The notes below the pieces were generated by a model. That model did no database searches. It was given only the letters and a program-made list of their open reading frames with translations, and had not been told where the DNA came from. From Streptomyces caelestis (GTDB lineage Bacteria > Actinomycetota > Actinomycetes > Streptomycetales > Streptomycetaceae), in assembly GCF_001279005.1 (NCBI RefSeq), contig NZ_LGCN01000132.1, positions 1-64,000 on the forward strand: a DNA stretch of 64,000 nt, given 5' to 3'. Positions 1 through 8,060 of this stretch are shown piece by piece (the first letter of the stretch is position 1; the number at the start of each line of letters is the position of its first letter). Position numbers and translations under genes: made by a program.

Positions 1-190
1 GCTTCGCCCGGGAGAAGGCGAGGATGAAGTGCCGCCGGTCCCAGAGCTGACGGACGTACTCGACGAGGGACGGCCGGGCACCGCTGACCGTGAGGCCGTA
101 CTTGGCGGCGAGCCGGTCCGCCGGCAGGCCCTCGTCGGGCGGCACGGACGCGGTGACCGCGACCGTGCCGTCGTGCGTGGTCTCACTCAC
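1..190 (-). CDS. ABC-2 type polysaccharide export permease, N-terminal part (cut by window edge)
   Basis: The first 63 codons of a leftward gene are visible; the rest lies outside the window. The GTG start at 190-188 gives VSETTHDGTVAVTASV, followed by a cytoplasmic N-terminus ending in YVRQLWDRRHFILAFSRAK, which resembles the pre-membrane segment of TagG/Wzm-type permeases. Such permeases export undecaprenyl-linked teichoic acid or O-antigen-like glycans together with a TagH/Wzt ATPase. The next genes on the same strand are a glycosyltransferase and CDP-alcohol enzymes, which fits a surface glycopolymer exporter. No membrane segment is inside the window, so the assignment rests on the N-terminus and context. 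Confidence 0.6.
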   Translation of the reverse strand, partial: MSETTHDGTVAVTASVPPDEGLPADRLAAKYGLTVSGARPSLVEYVRQLWDRRHFILAFSRAK

Positions 191-287
191 TAGTGGAAAA
201 CTTTCGTCCTCGAGATGCCCGGCCCGCAGGGCCTGGCATGAGCCGGGGAGCCTGGGTACGGCCCCGATGTTCCCGGATACGAGCTTG

Positions 288-1172
288 TCAGATGACGGGG
301 GGCCGGCCCAGTCGGGTCAGCCGCCACACCGTACGCCACTTCATGGGCCGGCGGGGTCCGCAGGGGGTGGCCCAGCCCTCCCGGAATCCGCCGAACCACG
401 CCTTCAGCGCGGGGCGCGAGGGCCGGCGCAGGAGGGTGAGGAGCATCCAGACGCCCAGATAGGCCGGGATCAGGAGCGCGGGGAGGTTGCGGCGGGCCAG
501 CCAGACCCGGTTGCGGGCGACCATGCGGTGGTAGACCGCGTGCCGGGAGGGGGCGGTGGTCGGGTGGTACAGCACCATGTCGGACCGGTAGTCGATCATC
601 CAGCCGGCGTCGAGGGCCCGCCAGGCGAGGTCGGTCTCCTCGTGGGCGTAGAAGAACTCGTCCGGCAGTCCGCCGACCTCGGCGAGGACCTTGGTGCGCA
701 CGGCGTTGGCGCCGCCGAGGAAGGTGGTCACGCGGGAGGAGCGCATCGGGTCGGAGGCGCGCAGCCGGGGCACGTGGCGGCGCTGGGTGACCCCGGTCTC
801 CGGGTCGGCGATGCGGAAGCTGATGATGCCGAGCGCCGGGTCGGCCGCGAAGGCCTCGCGGCACAGCTCGGCGGTGTCGTGGCCGGCGAGCAGGCCGTCG
901 TCGTCGAGGAATAGCAGGACGTCGACGTCGGTGCCGCCGGGACCGAAGGCCTCGATGCCGACGTTGCGGCCGCCGGGGATGCCGAGGTTCTCCGGCAGTT
1001 CGACGGTGCGTACGCCCTCGGGGACCTCGGGGACGGGCGAGCCGTTGCCGACGACGACGACCCGGACCGGGTCGCCGTCCTGCTTCGCGACCGAGTCCAG
1101 CAGGGCGCGCAGCTCGTCGGGGCGGTTGCCCATGGTGATGATCACCGCGCCGACCTTCATGCCGGCGCTCAC
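288..1172 (-). CDS. family 2 glycosyltransferase (GT-A fold)
   Basis: This 294-residue protein starts at GTG 1172, whose GTGA overlaps the TGA of the preceding CDP-alcohol phosphotransferase; ATG 1160 is an alternative. The N-terminus MKVGAVIITMGNRPDELRAL and the acceptor-loop motif NLGIPGGRNVGIEAF are typical of GT2 enzymes. LLFLDDDG carries the metal/nucleotide-binding Asp cluster and the later FFYAHEETDLAWR matches the ED-type catalytic motif of rhamnosyl- or galactofuranosyl-like transferases. The C-terminus has one or two hydrophobic stretches (around LPALLIPAYLGVWMLLTLL). It probably adds a sugar to a lipid-linked precursor before export by the neighbouring ABC permease. Donor and acceptor cannot be read from the sequence. 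Confidence 0.85.
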   Translation of the reverse strand: MSAGMKVGAVIITMGNRPDELRALLDSVAKQDGDPVRVVVVGNGSPVPEVPEGVRTVELPENLGIPGGRNVGIEAFGPGGTDVDVLLFLDDDGLLAGHDTAELCREAFAADPALGIISFRIADPETGVTQRRHVPRLRASDPMRSSRVTTFLGGANAVRTKVLAEVGGLPDEFFYAHEETDLAWRALDAGWMIDYRSDMVLYHPTTAPSRHAVYHRMVARNRVWLARRNLPALLIPAYLGVWMLLTLLRRPSRPALKAWFGGFREGWATPCGPRRPMKWRTVWRLTRLGRPPVI

Positions 1173-1948
1173 TTCAGCCTGCTGGAGGCGAGGACGGACA
1201 CCAGGTGCAGCAGGGTCTGCAGCAGGGCGATGCCGGCCAGGACGGCGGTGCCCAGGCGGGTGAAGAACAGGTCGCCCCGGGCCGCGTCCGCGATCGCGAG
1301 CACCAGGATCAGCAGGGACGCCTCGATGCCGAGGATGAGGCGGTGGAACTTGAACGCGGCGGCGGCCCGGCGGGCCAGCGCCATGCCGGAGGAGCGCATC
1401 TCGGCGGCGGCCTCCTTCACCGGCGGCAGCCCGTTCTGGTGGCGGGCGACGCCGACGAGGTCGGTCTCGGCCTTGATCAGGATCGCGCCGAGCGCGGCCA
1501 GGGTACCGAGGAAGGCCCAGAGCCAGTCGATCCGTCCGGATCCCCACGGGTCGGCGGCGCGCAGGCCGAGGCCGACCAGGACGGCCGCGTCGGTGAGGTA
1601 GGCGCCGACCCGGTCGAGGTAGACGCCGCCGAGCGAGTACTGCTTCCGCCAGCGGGCGATCTCGCCGTCGACGCAGTCCAGCAGCAGGTACAGCTGGACG
1701 GCGACCACGCCGAGGACGGCCCCCGTGATCCCCGGCACCAGCAGCGCCGGGGCCGCGAGGACGCCGAAGACGGTCATCAGGTACGTGAGCTGGTTGGGGG
1801 TGATCCTGGTGTTCACCAGGTAGCGGTCCACCCGCAGGGACACCTCGCGCATGTAGAGGCGCCCCATCCAGTGCTCACCGCTGCGCCGGTCCTTGACCCC
1901 CGGGGGGTGCACGACCGGACGGAGTTCAGCTACCGATGGCCTTGACAT
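1169..1948 (-). CDS. CDP-alcohol phosphatidyltransferase family membrane enzyme
   Basis: This 259-residue integral membrane protein contains the CDP-OH-P signature at residues 91-112: D91-x2-D94-G95-x2-A98-R99-x8-G108-x3-D112. The family moves an alcohol phosphate from a CDP-alcohol to a second alcohol with loss of CMP. The last acidic position of the motif (four residues after D112) is Ala116, while the paralogue two genes upstream has all four Asp. Several hydrophobic helices follow. The start ATG 1948 lies 23 nt inside the preceding dehydrogenase gene, and the stop overlaps the glycosyltransferase start, so the genes are translationally coupled. The substrate is probably the CDP-activated product of the nucleotidyltransferase in this operon. 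Confidence 0.85.
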   Translation of the reverse strand: MSRPSVAELRPVVHPPGVKDRRSGEHWMGRLYMREVSLRVDRYLVNTRITPNQLTYLMTVFGVLAAPALLVPGITGAVLGVVAVQLYLLLDCVDGEIARWRKQYSLGGVYLDRVGAYLTDAAVLVGLGLRAADPWGSGRIDWLWAFLGTLAALGAILIKAETDLVGVARHQNGLPPVKEAAAEMRSSGMALARRAAAAFKFHRLILGIEASLLILVLAIADAARGDLFFTRLGTAVLAGIALLQTLLHLVSVLASSRLK

Positions 1949-2987
1949 AGTCGGCGTAGACGTCCTTGATCTGTTCGGTCTTCAGGTCGAGATGTTCGAG
2001 GATGGTGAAGCGTCCGGGGCGGGTCTCCGGGGCGAACTCGACGGCCCGGACGAATTCGTCCGGCGTGAATCCGATCTCCTCCGGCAGCACCGGGAGCCCG
2101 TGCCGGCGCAGCACCTCGGCCATGTGGGCCGATTCCTCATGGGCGCCGCGCAGGTACATCGCGAAGGCGGCGCCCAGTCCGCACTGCTCCCCGTGGGCGG
2201 CGGCCCGTTTGGGGTAGAGCAGGTCGAAGGCGTGGTTGATCTCGTGGCAGGCGCCGGAGGAGGGGCGGGAGTCGCCCGACACGGACATGGCGATGCCGGT
2301 GAGGACCAGGGCCTCGGCCAGCACCTGCAGGAAGCCGTCGTCGCCGGCCCCGCCCGGATGCCGCAGCACCGCCTCGCCGGCCTGCCGGGCCATGGCGGCG
2401 GCCAGGCCGTCGATCTTCTCCCCGTTGACCCGGTGGGCCAGTTCCCAGTCGGCGACCGCGGAGATGTTGGAGATGGCGTCGCCGATGCCGGACCGCACGA
2501 AACGGACCGGGGCCTCACGGATGACGTTGAGGTCGATGACGACCGCGATCGGGTTCGGCACGCCGTACGAGCCGCGGCCGGCGTCGTTGTCGAGGGTCGC
2601 GACCGGCGAGCAGAGGCCGTCGTGCGCGAGGTTGGTGGCGACGGCGACCAGGGGCAGGCCGACGCGCGCCGCCGCGAACTTGGCGCAGTCGATGATCTTC
2701 CCGCCGCCGAGGCCCACGACCGCGTCGTAGCGGCCGGCCTTTATGGCGCCCGCCAGCCGGACCGCGTCGTCGATGGTGCCGCCGCCGACCTCGTACCAGT
2801 CGGCGCCGGGCAGCGAGGGCGCGATCCGCTCGCGCAGCCGGGCGCCCGAGCCGCCGCTGACGGCGATGGCCAGCCGGCCGGACTGCGAGATGCGCTCGTC
2901 GGCGAGCACGCAGCCCAGGTCGTCGAGGGCGCCCGGGCGGATGTCCACGACGACCGGCGAGGGGATCAGCCGGGTCAGTACTGGCAC
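1926..2987 (-). CDS. iron/zinc-containing dehydrogenase, glycerol-1-phosphate dehydrogenase-like
   Basis: This 353-residue protein has the dehydroquinate synthase/glycerol dehydrogenase fold: NAD-binding VGLGGGKIIDCAKFAA, then AVATNLAHDGLCSPVAT, and metal-ligand candidates Asp in GIGDAISN and His residues in SGACHEINHAFD and HGEQCGL. These are hallmarks of the EgsA/AraM sn-glycerol-1-phosphate dehydrogenase branch, which reduces dihydroxyacetone phosphate. GTG 2987 is preferred; it overlaps the end of the cytidylyltransferase-like gene by 13 nt. Position between a nucleotidyltransferase and a CDP-alcohol phosphotransferase suggests that it makes the polyol phosphate that is then CDP-activated. 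A plain polyol dehydrogenase is the main alternative. Confidence 0.8.
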   Translation of the reverse strand: MPVLTRLIPSPVVVDIRPGALDDLGCVLADERISQSGRLAIAVSGGSGARLRERIAPSLPGADWYEVGGGTIDDAVRLAGAIKAGRYDAVVGLGGGKIIDCAKFAAARVGLPLVAVATNLAHDGLCSPVATLDNDAGRGSYGVPNPIAVVIDLNVIREAPVRFVRSGIGDAISNISAVADWELAHRVNGEKIDGLAAAMARQAGEAVLRHPGGAGDDGFLQVLAEALVLTGIAMSVSGDSRPSSGACHEINHAFDLLYPKRAAAHGEQCGLGAAFAMYLRGAHEESAHMAEVLRRHGLPVLPEEIGFTPDEFVRAVEFAPETRPGRFTILEHLDLKTEQIKDVYADYVKAIGS

Positions 2988-3727
2988 GCGATCTCCCGTC
3001 CGCGGGCGAGGTCGTCGTGGTTGTCGATCTCCACCCACTCGACGTCGCCGATCGGCGCCACGTCGATCCGGAAGCCGCGGTTCACCAGTTCCTGGTAGCC
3101 GTGCTCGTAGAACTGCTGCGGGTCGGCCTCCCACACGGTCCTCAGCGCGTCGGCGAGGTCGGCGGCGGCGTCGCCCTCGATGAGGGTGACGCCGATGTAC
3201 TCGCCGGTGGCCTCGGCGGGGTCCATCAGCTTGGTGATCCTCGTCATCCCCTTGGCGGGGTCGACGACGACCTTCATCTCCTCGTCGGCGAGCTGCTTGA
3301 CCGTGTCGAGGGCGAGGATGATCCGCTTGCCCTCGCCGCGGGCGGCGAGCAGGGTCCGCTCGACGGAGACCGGGTGCACGGTGTCGCCGTTGGCGAGGAT
3401 CACGCCGTCCTTGAGGGCGTCACGGCCGCACCACAGGGAGTAGGCGTTGTTCCACTCCTCGGCCTTGTCGTTGTCGATGAGGGTGAGCTTGAGGCCGTAC
3501 TTCGCCTCCAGGGCCGCCTTGCGCTCGTACACGGCCTCCTTGCGGTAGCCGACGATCACCCCGACCTCGGTCAGACCGATCTCGGCGAAGTTGCCGAGGG
3601 TGAGGTCCAGGACCGTCGGTTCGCCCTCTATGCCCGCGGGCCCCACCGGCACCAGCGCCTTGGGAAGGCTGTCGGTGTAGGGGCGCAGACGCCGTCCGGC
3701 GCCGGCCGCCAGCACGAGGCCGATCAT
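2975..3727 (-). CDS. sugar/polyol-phosphate nucleotidyltransferase (LicC / IPCT-like)
   Basis: The 250-residue protein starts MIGLVLAAGAGRRLRPYTDS followed by LPKALVPVG, the GxGxRLxP...K nucleotide-binding signature of NTP transferases. NGDTVHPV supplies the metal-binding Asp, and EEWNNAYSLWCGRD resembles the phosphocholine or inositol-1-phosphate cytidylyltransferase subfamily. Expected reaction: CTP + polyol phosphate to CDP-polyol + PPi. Its ATG overlaps the preceding DUF5941 gene by 4 nt (ATGA). The neighbouring dehydrogenase and CDP-alcohol phosphotransferases fit a three-step synthesis, activation and transfer route. Substrate (glycerol-1-P, inositol-1-P or another) is inferred from context only. 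Confidence 0.85.
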   Translation of the reverse strand: MIGLVLAAGAGRRLRPYTDSLPKALVPVGPAGIEGEPTVLDLTLGNFAEIGLTEVGVIVGYRKEAVYERKAALEAKYGLKLTLIDNDKAEEWNNAYSLWCGRDALKDGVILANGDTVHPVSVERTLLAARGEGKRIILALDTVKQLADEEMKVVVDPAKGMTRITKLMDPAEATGEYIGVTLIEGDAAADLADALRTVWEADPQQFYEHGYQELVNRGFRIDVAPIGDVEWVEIDNHDDLARGREIACQY

Positions 3728-5544
3728 GCGGGTTCTCCTTCATCGTGTACGGCGGGCGCCCCTGCGGACGCCCAGAAGCGGATGCTCTCGACGAGCACCA
3801 CCAGGGCCACGGCCACGGCGAGGACCGTGAGCGCGACCGTGAACTGTGAGGCGGTGAGCAGTGCCGCCAGGACGGCGACCGCGAGCGTGCGGCCCTCGTG
3901 CCCCCCGATCACCCGCACCAGCCAGCGCGGGGACGCGCCCGCGTCGCCGCGGATGCGGTAGACCGTGTCGTAGTGATGGTAGGCGACCGCGGCCACCAGG
4001 CCGTAGGCCGCGGGCAGGGCTCCGTTCACGTCCGCGTCGGCCGCCAGCGCCAGGACGGTGCCGTACTCGGCGGCGCGGAAGAACGGCGGGACCAGCCAGT
4101 CGAGGGCGCCCTTGAGGGGGCGGGCGACGGCGAGGGCGGAGGTCAGGACGTAACCGCAGGCGGCGACGGTCGTCCAGGGGCCGCCGAAGCCGGTGAGCAC
4201 GGCCGTGGCGACGACCGCGAGACCGCCGAGCAGGGCGGCGGCGGGGGCGGTGAAGCCGGGCAGCCGCCGTGCGGGACGCCTCAGCGGGCCGGTGAGGGCC
4301 TGGGCGAGCGGGCCGGAGTCGGCGAGGTCGGCGAGCGCCTGCGCCGCCCGGTCGGTGCGGCGGGCCTTGCGGGTCAGCGAGCGCAGGACGCGGCCCGCGG
4401 TGGTGTACGTCGCGGCGAAGGCGCAGCCGACGAGTAGGGCGTAGAAGGTGATCCGGGGGGTGGTGAGCGCGGTGAGGACGGCGATCATCGCCCAGCGTTC
4501 GCCGATGGGCAGGACGATCATGCGGCGCACCCAGACCGTCCAGCCGACGCTGTCGAGCCTGTCGGAGAGGGCGGCGGTGGGGCTCGTGTTGGCGGTGGCG
4601 TCGTGGTTGGCCTCGTTGAAGGAGAAGTCGACCACGTGCCGGCAGGTCTGCAGGACCATCGCGCCGAGGGCGAGGGCCCATACGTCGTCACCGCCGCGGG
4701 CGGCGCCGAGGGCGAGGCCGGCGTAGTAGGCGTACTCCTTGGCGCGGTCGAAGGTGGCGTCGAGCCAGGCGCCGAGGGTGGAGTACTGCAGGGAGTAGCG
4801 GGCGAGCTGGCCGTCGGTGCAGTCCAGCACGAAGGAGGCGATGAGCAGCGCGCCGGCGGCGACGAAGCCGCCGCGGGTGCCGGTGGCGGCGCAGGCCGCG
4901 GCTATGAGCGCGGTGAGCAGGGAGGCGGTGGTGACCTGGTTGGGGGTCAGTCCGCGGCGGGCGCACCAGCGGGCGATGTAGCGCGAGTACGGGCTGATGA
5001 AGTGGGTGGTGAAGAAGCCGTCGCGGGCCTTGACGGCCGACTTCAGGCGTACGGCCTCGTCGTCGACGGCGGCGACGGCCTGCCGGGCCTCGTTGCGGGT
5101 CTGGGGGTCGCCGGGGACGGTGGCGACGAGGCTGCCGAGCTCGGGGCGGTGCACGCCGGCGCCGTCGGCGTCGAGGGCGGTGACGACGCGGTCGGCGAGG
5201 CCGTCGGCCAGGGTGGCGCCGCCGGCCGGCCCGGCGGGGGCCGCGGAGCTCTCGCGGGCCAGCGCGCGGCTCAGGGCCTGGCGGCCGGCCGGCTGGGCGG
5301 TGACGGCGCCGGGGACCGCGGAGAGCGGGAAGCGGGGGTCGGTGAGGCCGAGGCGCAGCGCGTGCGCGTGGCCCACGAAGCGGGCGTCGACCACGGCGAC
5401 CCGCTGCCCCGCGGGCACCGCGGCGAGCAGGGCCTCGGCCTCGGCGGCGCCGGCCGCGGTCCGTACGTCGAATCCGAGGGAGCGCAGATCGCCCTCGAGT
5501 GACGAACCGGGGACCGGCTGGCCGGTGAGGATGGCGGTCGACAA
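3724..5544 (-). CDS. DUF5941-type membrane protein with complete CDP-alcohol phosphatidyltransferase domain
   Basis: A 606-residue multidomain protein, first gene of the leftward operon. Residues 1-120 form a soluble, Ala-rich region. Residues about 180-330 hold a CDP-OH-P domain with the full signature D241-x2-D244-G245-x2-A248-R249-x8-G258-x3-D262-x3-D266. The C-terminal half contains multiple hydrophobic helices and the SIRFWAS segment before a short acidic tail, which I recall as the DUF5941 architecture of actinomycetes. The start is TTG at 5544. The stop overlaps the next ATG (ATGA). It probably carries out a membrane phospho-alcohol transfer in the same pathway as the smaller paralogue at 1169-1948. 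Confidence 0.8.
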   Translation of the reverse strand: MSTAILTGQPVPGSSLEGDLRSLGFDVRTAAGAAEAEALLAAVPAGQRVAVVDARFVGHAHALRLGLTDPRFPLSAVPGAVTAQPAGRQALSRALARESSAAPAGPAGGATLADGLADRVVTALDADGAGVHRPELGSLVATVPGDPQTRNEARQAVAAVDDEAVRLKSAVKARDGFFTTHFISPYSRYIARWCARRGLTPNQVTTASLLTALIAAACAATGTRGGFVAAGALLIASFVLDCTDGQLARYSLQYSTLGAWLDATFDRAKEYAYYAGLALGAARGGDDVWALALGAMVLQTCRHVVDFSFNEANHDATANTSPTAALSDRLDSVGWTVWVRRMIVLPIGERWAMIAVLTALTTPRITFYALLVGCAFAATYTTAGRVLRSLTRKARRTDRAAQALADLADSGPLAQALTGPLRRPARRLPGFTAPAAALLGGLAVVATAVLTGFGGPWTTVAACGYVLTSALAVARPLKGALDWLVPPFFRAAEYGTVLALAADADVNGALPAAYGLVAAVAYHHYDTVYRIRGDAGASPRWLVRVIGGHEGRTLAVAVLAALLTASQFTVALTVLAVAVALVVLVESIRFWASAGAPAVHDEGEPA

Positions 5545-5830
5545 CCGAATCTCACTCCCTGGGTGCCGACGCGTCGACGCCGGTCATGTACACGATGAGG
5601 CACCCGTACGGGTCCCCGGGCGGCATGTCGGCAGAGGTTATCGGATGCCCGGAAGCCCGCGTTCACCGCCCGTTCGACGACTGGATCGGCACGGTTCGCC
5701 CGCGCGCCGTCGCCGTGATCATCATCGGTGATGCGGGGCCCCGTCCACAAACCGTCGCACCACAGCGGACATTCGGCTCGAATCCCCACATGGGGGACCG
5801 CCGGGTCCGCTCGACATAGGGTGGGCCACC

Positions 5831-6802
5831 ATGACATGGCTGATCACCGGCGGGGCCGGTTACATCGGGGCACATGTGGCGCGGGCCATGACCGGTGCCG
5901 GGGAACGGGTCGTGGCGCTGGACGACCTCTCGGCCGGAGTGCCGACGCGGCTGCCCGCCGACGTCCCGCTGGTCAAGGGCTCGACGCTGGACGGCGAGCT
6001 GCTGAAGCGGGTGTGCGCGGAGCACGGGGTGACGGGAGTGGTGCATCTCGCCGCGCGCAAGCAGGCCGGCGAGTCCGTGACGCAGCCGACCCGGTACTAC
6101 CAGGAGAACGTGGGCGGCCTCGCGACGCTCCTGGACGCCGTCGCCGGCGCCGGGATCGAGCGCTTCGTCTTCTCCTCCTCCGCGGCCGTGTACGGCGACC
6201 CCGGTGTGGACCTCATCACGGAGGACGCCCCCTGCGCCCCGGCGAACCCCTACGGCGAGACCAAGCTCGCCGGTGAGTGGCTGGTCCGGGCGGCGGGCCG
6301 GGCGCACGGCATCGACACGGTGTGCCTGCGCTACTTCAACGTGGCGGGGGCGGCGGCGCCGGAACTGGCCGACACCGGTGTCTTCAACATCGTGCCGATG
6401 GTCTTCGACCGGCTCACCCGCGACGAGGCCCCGCGCGTCTTCGGCGACGACTATCCGACGCCGGACGGCACGTGCGTCCGCGACTACGTCCACGTGGCCG
6501 ACCTGGCGGAGGCGCACCTGGCGGCGGCCCGCAGGCTGTCCGAGGGCGACGTCACGGGAGACCTGACGGTGAACATCGGCCGCGGCGAGGGCGTCTCGGT
6601 GCGCGAGCTGATCACGGTCATCGGCGAGGTCACCGGCGACACCCGGGCCCCCCTCGTCGAGGGCCGCCGTCCCGGCGACGCGCCCCGCGCGGTGGCGTCG
6701 GCCGCCCGCGCGGCCGAGCGGCTCGGCTGGACCGCCCGGCACTCGGTGCGCGAGATGATCGACTCGGCGTGGCGGGGGTGGCGGCTGCACCACGGCCGCT
6801 GA
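5831..6802 (+). CDS. galE: UDP-glucose 4-epimerase family (extended SDR)
   Basis: This 323-residue protein opens with MTWLITGGAGYIGAHVARAM, the TGxxGxxG NAD-binding motif. It contains FSSSAAVYGDP with the catalytic Ser and NPYGETKLAGEWL with the YxxxK catalytic pair, then LRYFNVAGA. It interconverts UDP-glucose and UDP-galactose, or acts on a related UDP-sugar. It diverges from the glycoconjugate operon across about 290 bp and may supply a donor for the GT2 enzyme. Streptomyces carry several galE-like genes, so the exact substrate is uncertain. Confidence 0.88.
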   Translation: MTWLITGGAGYIGAHVARAMTGAGERVVALDDLSAGVPTRLPADVPLVKGSTLDGELLKRVCAEHGVTGVVHLAARKQAGESVTQPTRYYQENVGGLATLLDAVAGAGIERFVFSSSAAVYGDPGVDLITEDAPCAPANPYGETKLAGEWLVRAAGRAHGIDTVCLRYFNVAGAAAPELADTGVFNIVPMVFDRLTRDEAPRVFGDDYPTPDGTCVRDYVHVADLAEAHLAAARRLSEGDVTGDLTVNIGRGEGVSVRELITVIGEVTGDTRAPLVEGRRPGDAPRAVASAARAAERLGWTARHSVREMIDSAWRGWRLHHGR

Positions 6803-6827
6803 GCGGCGCGCGGCACCTGCCCACCCC

Positions 6828-6856
6828 CTGACCTGCGCATCGTTTACGCAGGTCAG
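6828..6856. terminator. 10-bp perfect inverted repeat downstream of galE
   Basis: CTGACCTGCG and CGCAGGTCAG are separated by 9 nt, starting 26 nt after the galE stop. There is no T-run, as is usual for Streptomyces terminators. It also lies about 90 bp upstream of the metal-efflux gene, so an operator for a metal-responsive repressor is the alternative. Confidence 0.5.
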
Positions 6857-6948
6857 AGCAGATGACAACGGTGTTCAGTGCCGCGTTGCGGATACCCCCT
6901 CCCCGTAGTTCACTGTGACCCGGACGGGGTCACGGGAAGGAACCTTTC

Positions 6949-7887
6949 ATGGGGGCTGGGCACGATCACGGGCATGCGCACGGCGCGCCCGCCGGCGGCA
7001 CCGCGAGCGCGGCGTACCGCGGCAGGCTGCGGGTGGCGCTGGCGATCACGCTCGGAGTCATGGTGGTCCAGATCGTCGGCGGCCTGCTGGCGGACTCGCT
7101 CGCCCTGGTCGCGGACGCGGCCCACATGGCGACGGACGCCGTGGGCCTGGGCATGGCGCTGCTCGCGATCCATTTCGCGAACCGCCCGGCGAGCGAGCAC
7201 CGCACCTTCGGCTACGCCCGCGCGGAGATCCTGGCGGCGCTGGCCAACTGTCTGCTCCTGCTCAGCGTCGGCGGCTACGTGCTCTACGAGGCGATCGAGC
7301 GGTTCGTCACCCCGGCCGGCACCGACGGCGGCCTGGCGATGGTGTTCGGTGTGATCGGTCTGGCCGCCAACCTGGTGTCGCTGACTCTGCTGATGCGCGG
7401 GCAGAAGGAGAGCCTGAACGTGCGCGGCGCCTTCCTGGAGGTGGCGGCGGACGCGCTCGGCTCCGTCACGGTGATCCTCGCCTCGCTGGTGATCCTGACC
7501 ACCGGCTGGACGGCCGCCGATCCGATCGCCTCCCTGGTGATCGCGGTGATGATCGTGCCCCGGACCTGGAAGCTGCTGCGCGAGACCCTGGACGTGCTCC
7601 TGGAGGCCGCGCCCAAGGGCGTCGACATGCGGCGGGTGCGGGAGCACATCCTGGCCACGGACGGCGTGGAGGACGTGCACGACCTGCACGCCTGGACCAT
7701 CACCTCGGGGATGCCGGTGCTCTCCGCGCACGTGGTGGTCAGCTCCGACGTCCTGAACGCCATCGGGCACGAGAAGATGCTGCACGAGCTGCAGAACTGT
7801 CTGGGCGCCCACTTCGACGTGGAGCACTGCACCTTCCAGCTGGAGCCCGGCGGGCACGCGGAGCACGAGGCGCGCCTCTGCCATTAG
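6949..7887 (+). CDS. cation diffusion facilitator (CzcD/ZitB-type metal efflux)
   Basis: The 312-residue protein begins MGAGHDHGHAHG, a His-rich metal-binding N-terminus. It has the six-helix CDF core with DAAHMATDAVGLG in TM2 (D/H metal site) and LEVAADALGSVTV in TM5 (the second AD..G site). The cytoplasmic C-terminal domain includes GVEDVHDLHAWTITSGM. It exports Zn2+/Co2+/Cd2+ in exchange for protons. The RBS is AAGGAA before ATG 6949. The C-terminus HAEHEARLCH is unusually rich in His/Cys and ends inside a 21-bp tandem duplication. Confidence 0.92.
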   Translation: MGAGHDHGHAHGAPAGGTASAAYRGRLRVALAITLGVMVVQIVGGLLADSLALVADAAHMATDAVGLGMALLAIHFANRPASEHRTFGYARAEILAALANCLLLLSVGGYVLYEAIERFVTPAGTDGGLAMVFGVIGLAANLVSLTLLMRGQKESLNVRGAFLEVAADALGSVTVILASLVILTTGWTAADPIASLVIAVMIVPRTWKLLRETLDVLLEAAPKGVDMRRVREHILATDGVEDVHDLHAWTITSGMPVLSAHVVVSSDVLNAIGHEKMLHELQNCLGAHFDVEHCTFQLEPGGHAEHEARLCH

Positions 7888-7908
7888 GAGGCGCGCCTCT
7901 GCCATGAG
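7867..7908 (+). repeat. 21-bp tandem duplication spanning the CDF stop codon
   Basis: Two adjacent 21-nt copies (7867-7887 and 7888-7908) differ at one base: the first ends CCATTAG, the second CCATGAG. The length is seven codons and the copies are in frame, so the TAG in copy 1 stops a reading frame that would otherwise continue through copy 2. Confidence 0.9.
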
Positions 7909-8060
7909 GACGGGGCCGGACGCGCCGCCGCGCGCCGGTGCGCCGGGGAACACAGCCCTCCGCCCCCGTGGGGACGGCCCCGGGACATGCGGGCCCGTCA
8001 AGGAGTGCCGGGAGTGCCGGATTCGTGCGGCAGACTGGGGACGCGAAGACCGAGTGAAGG

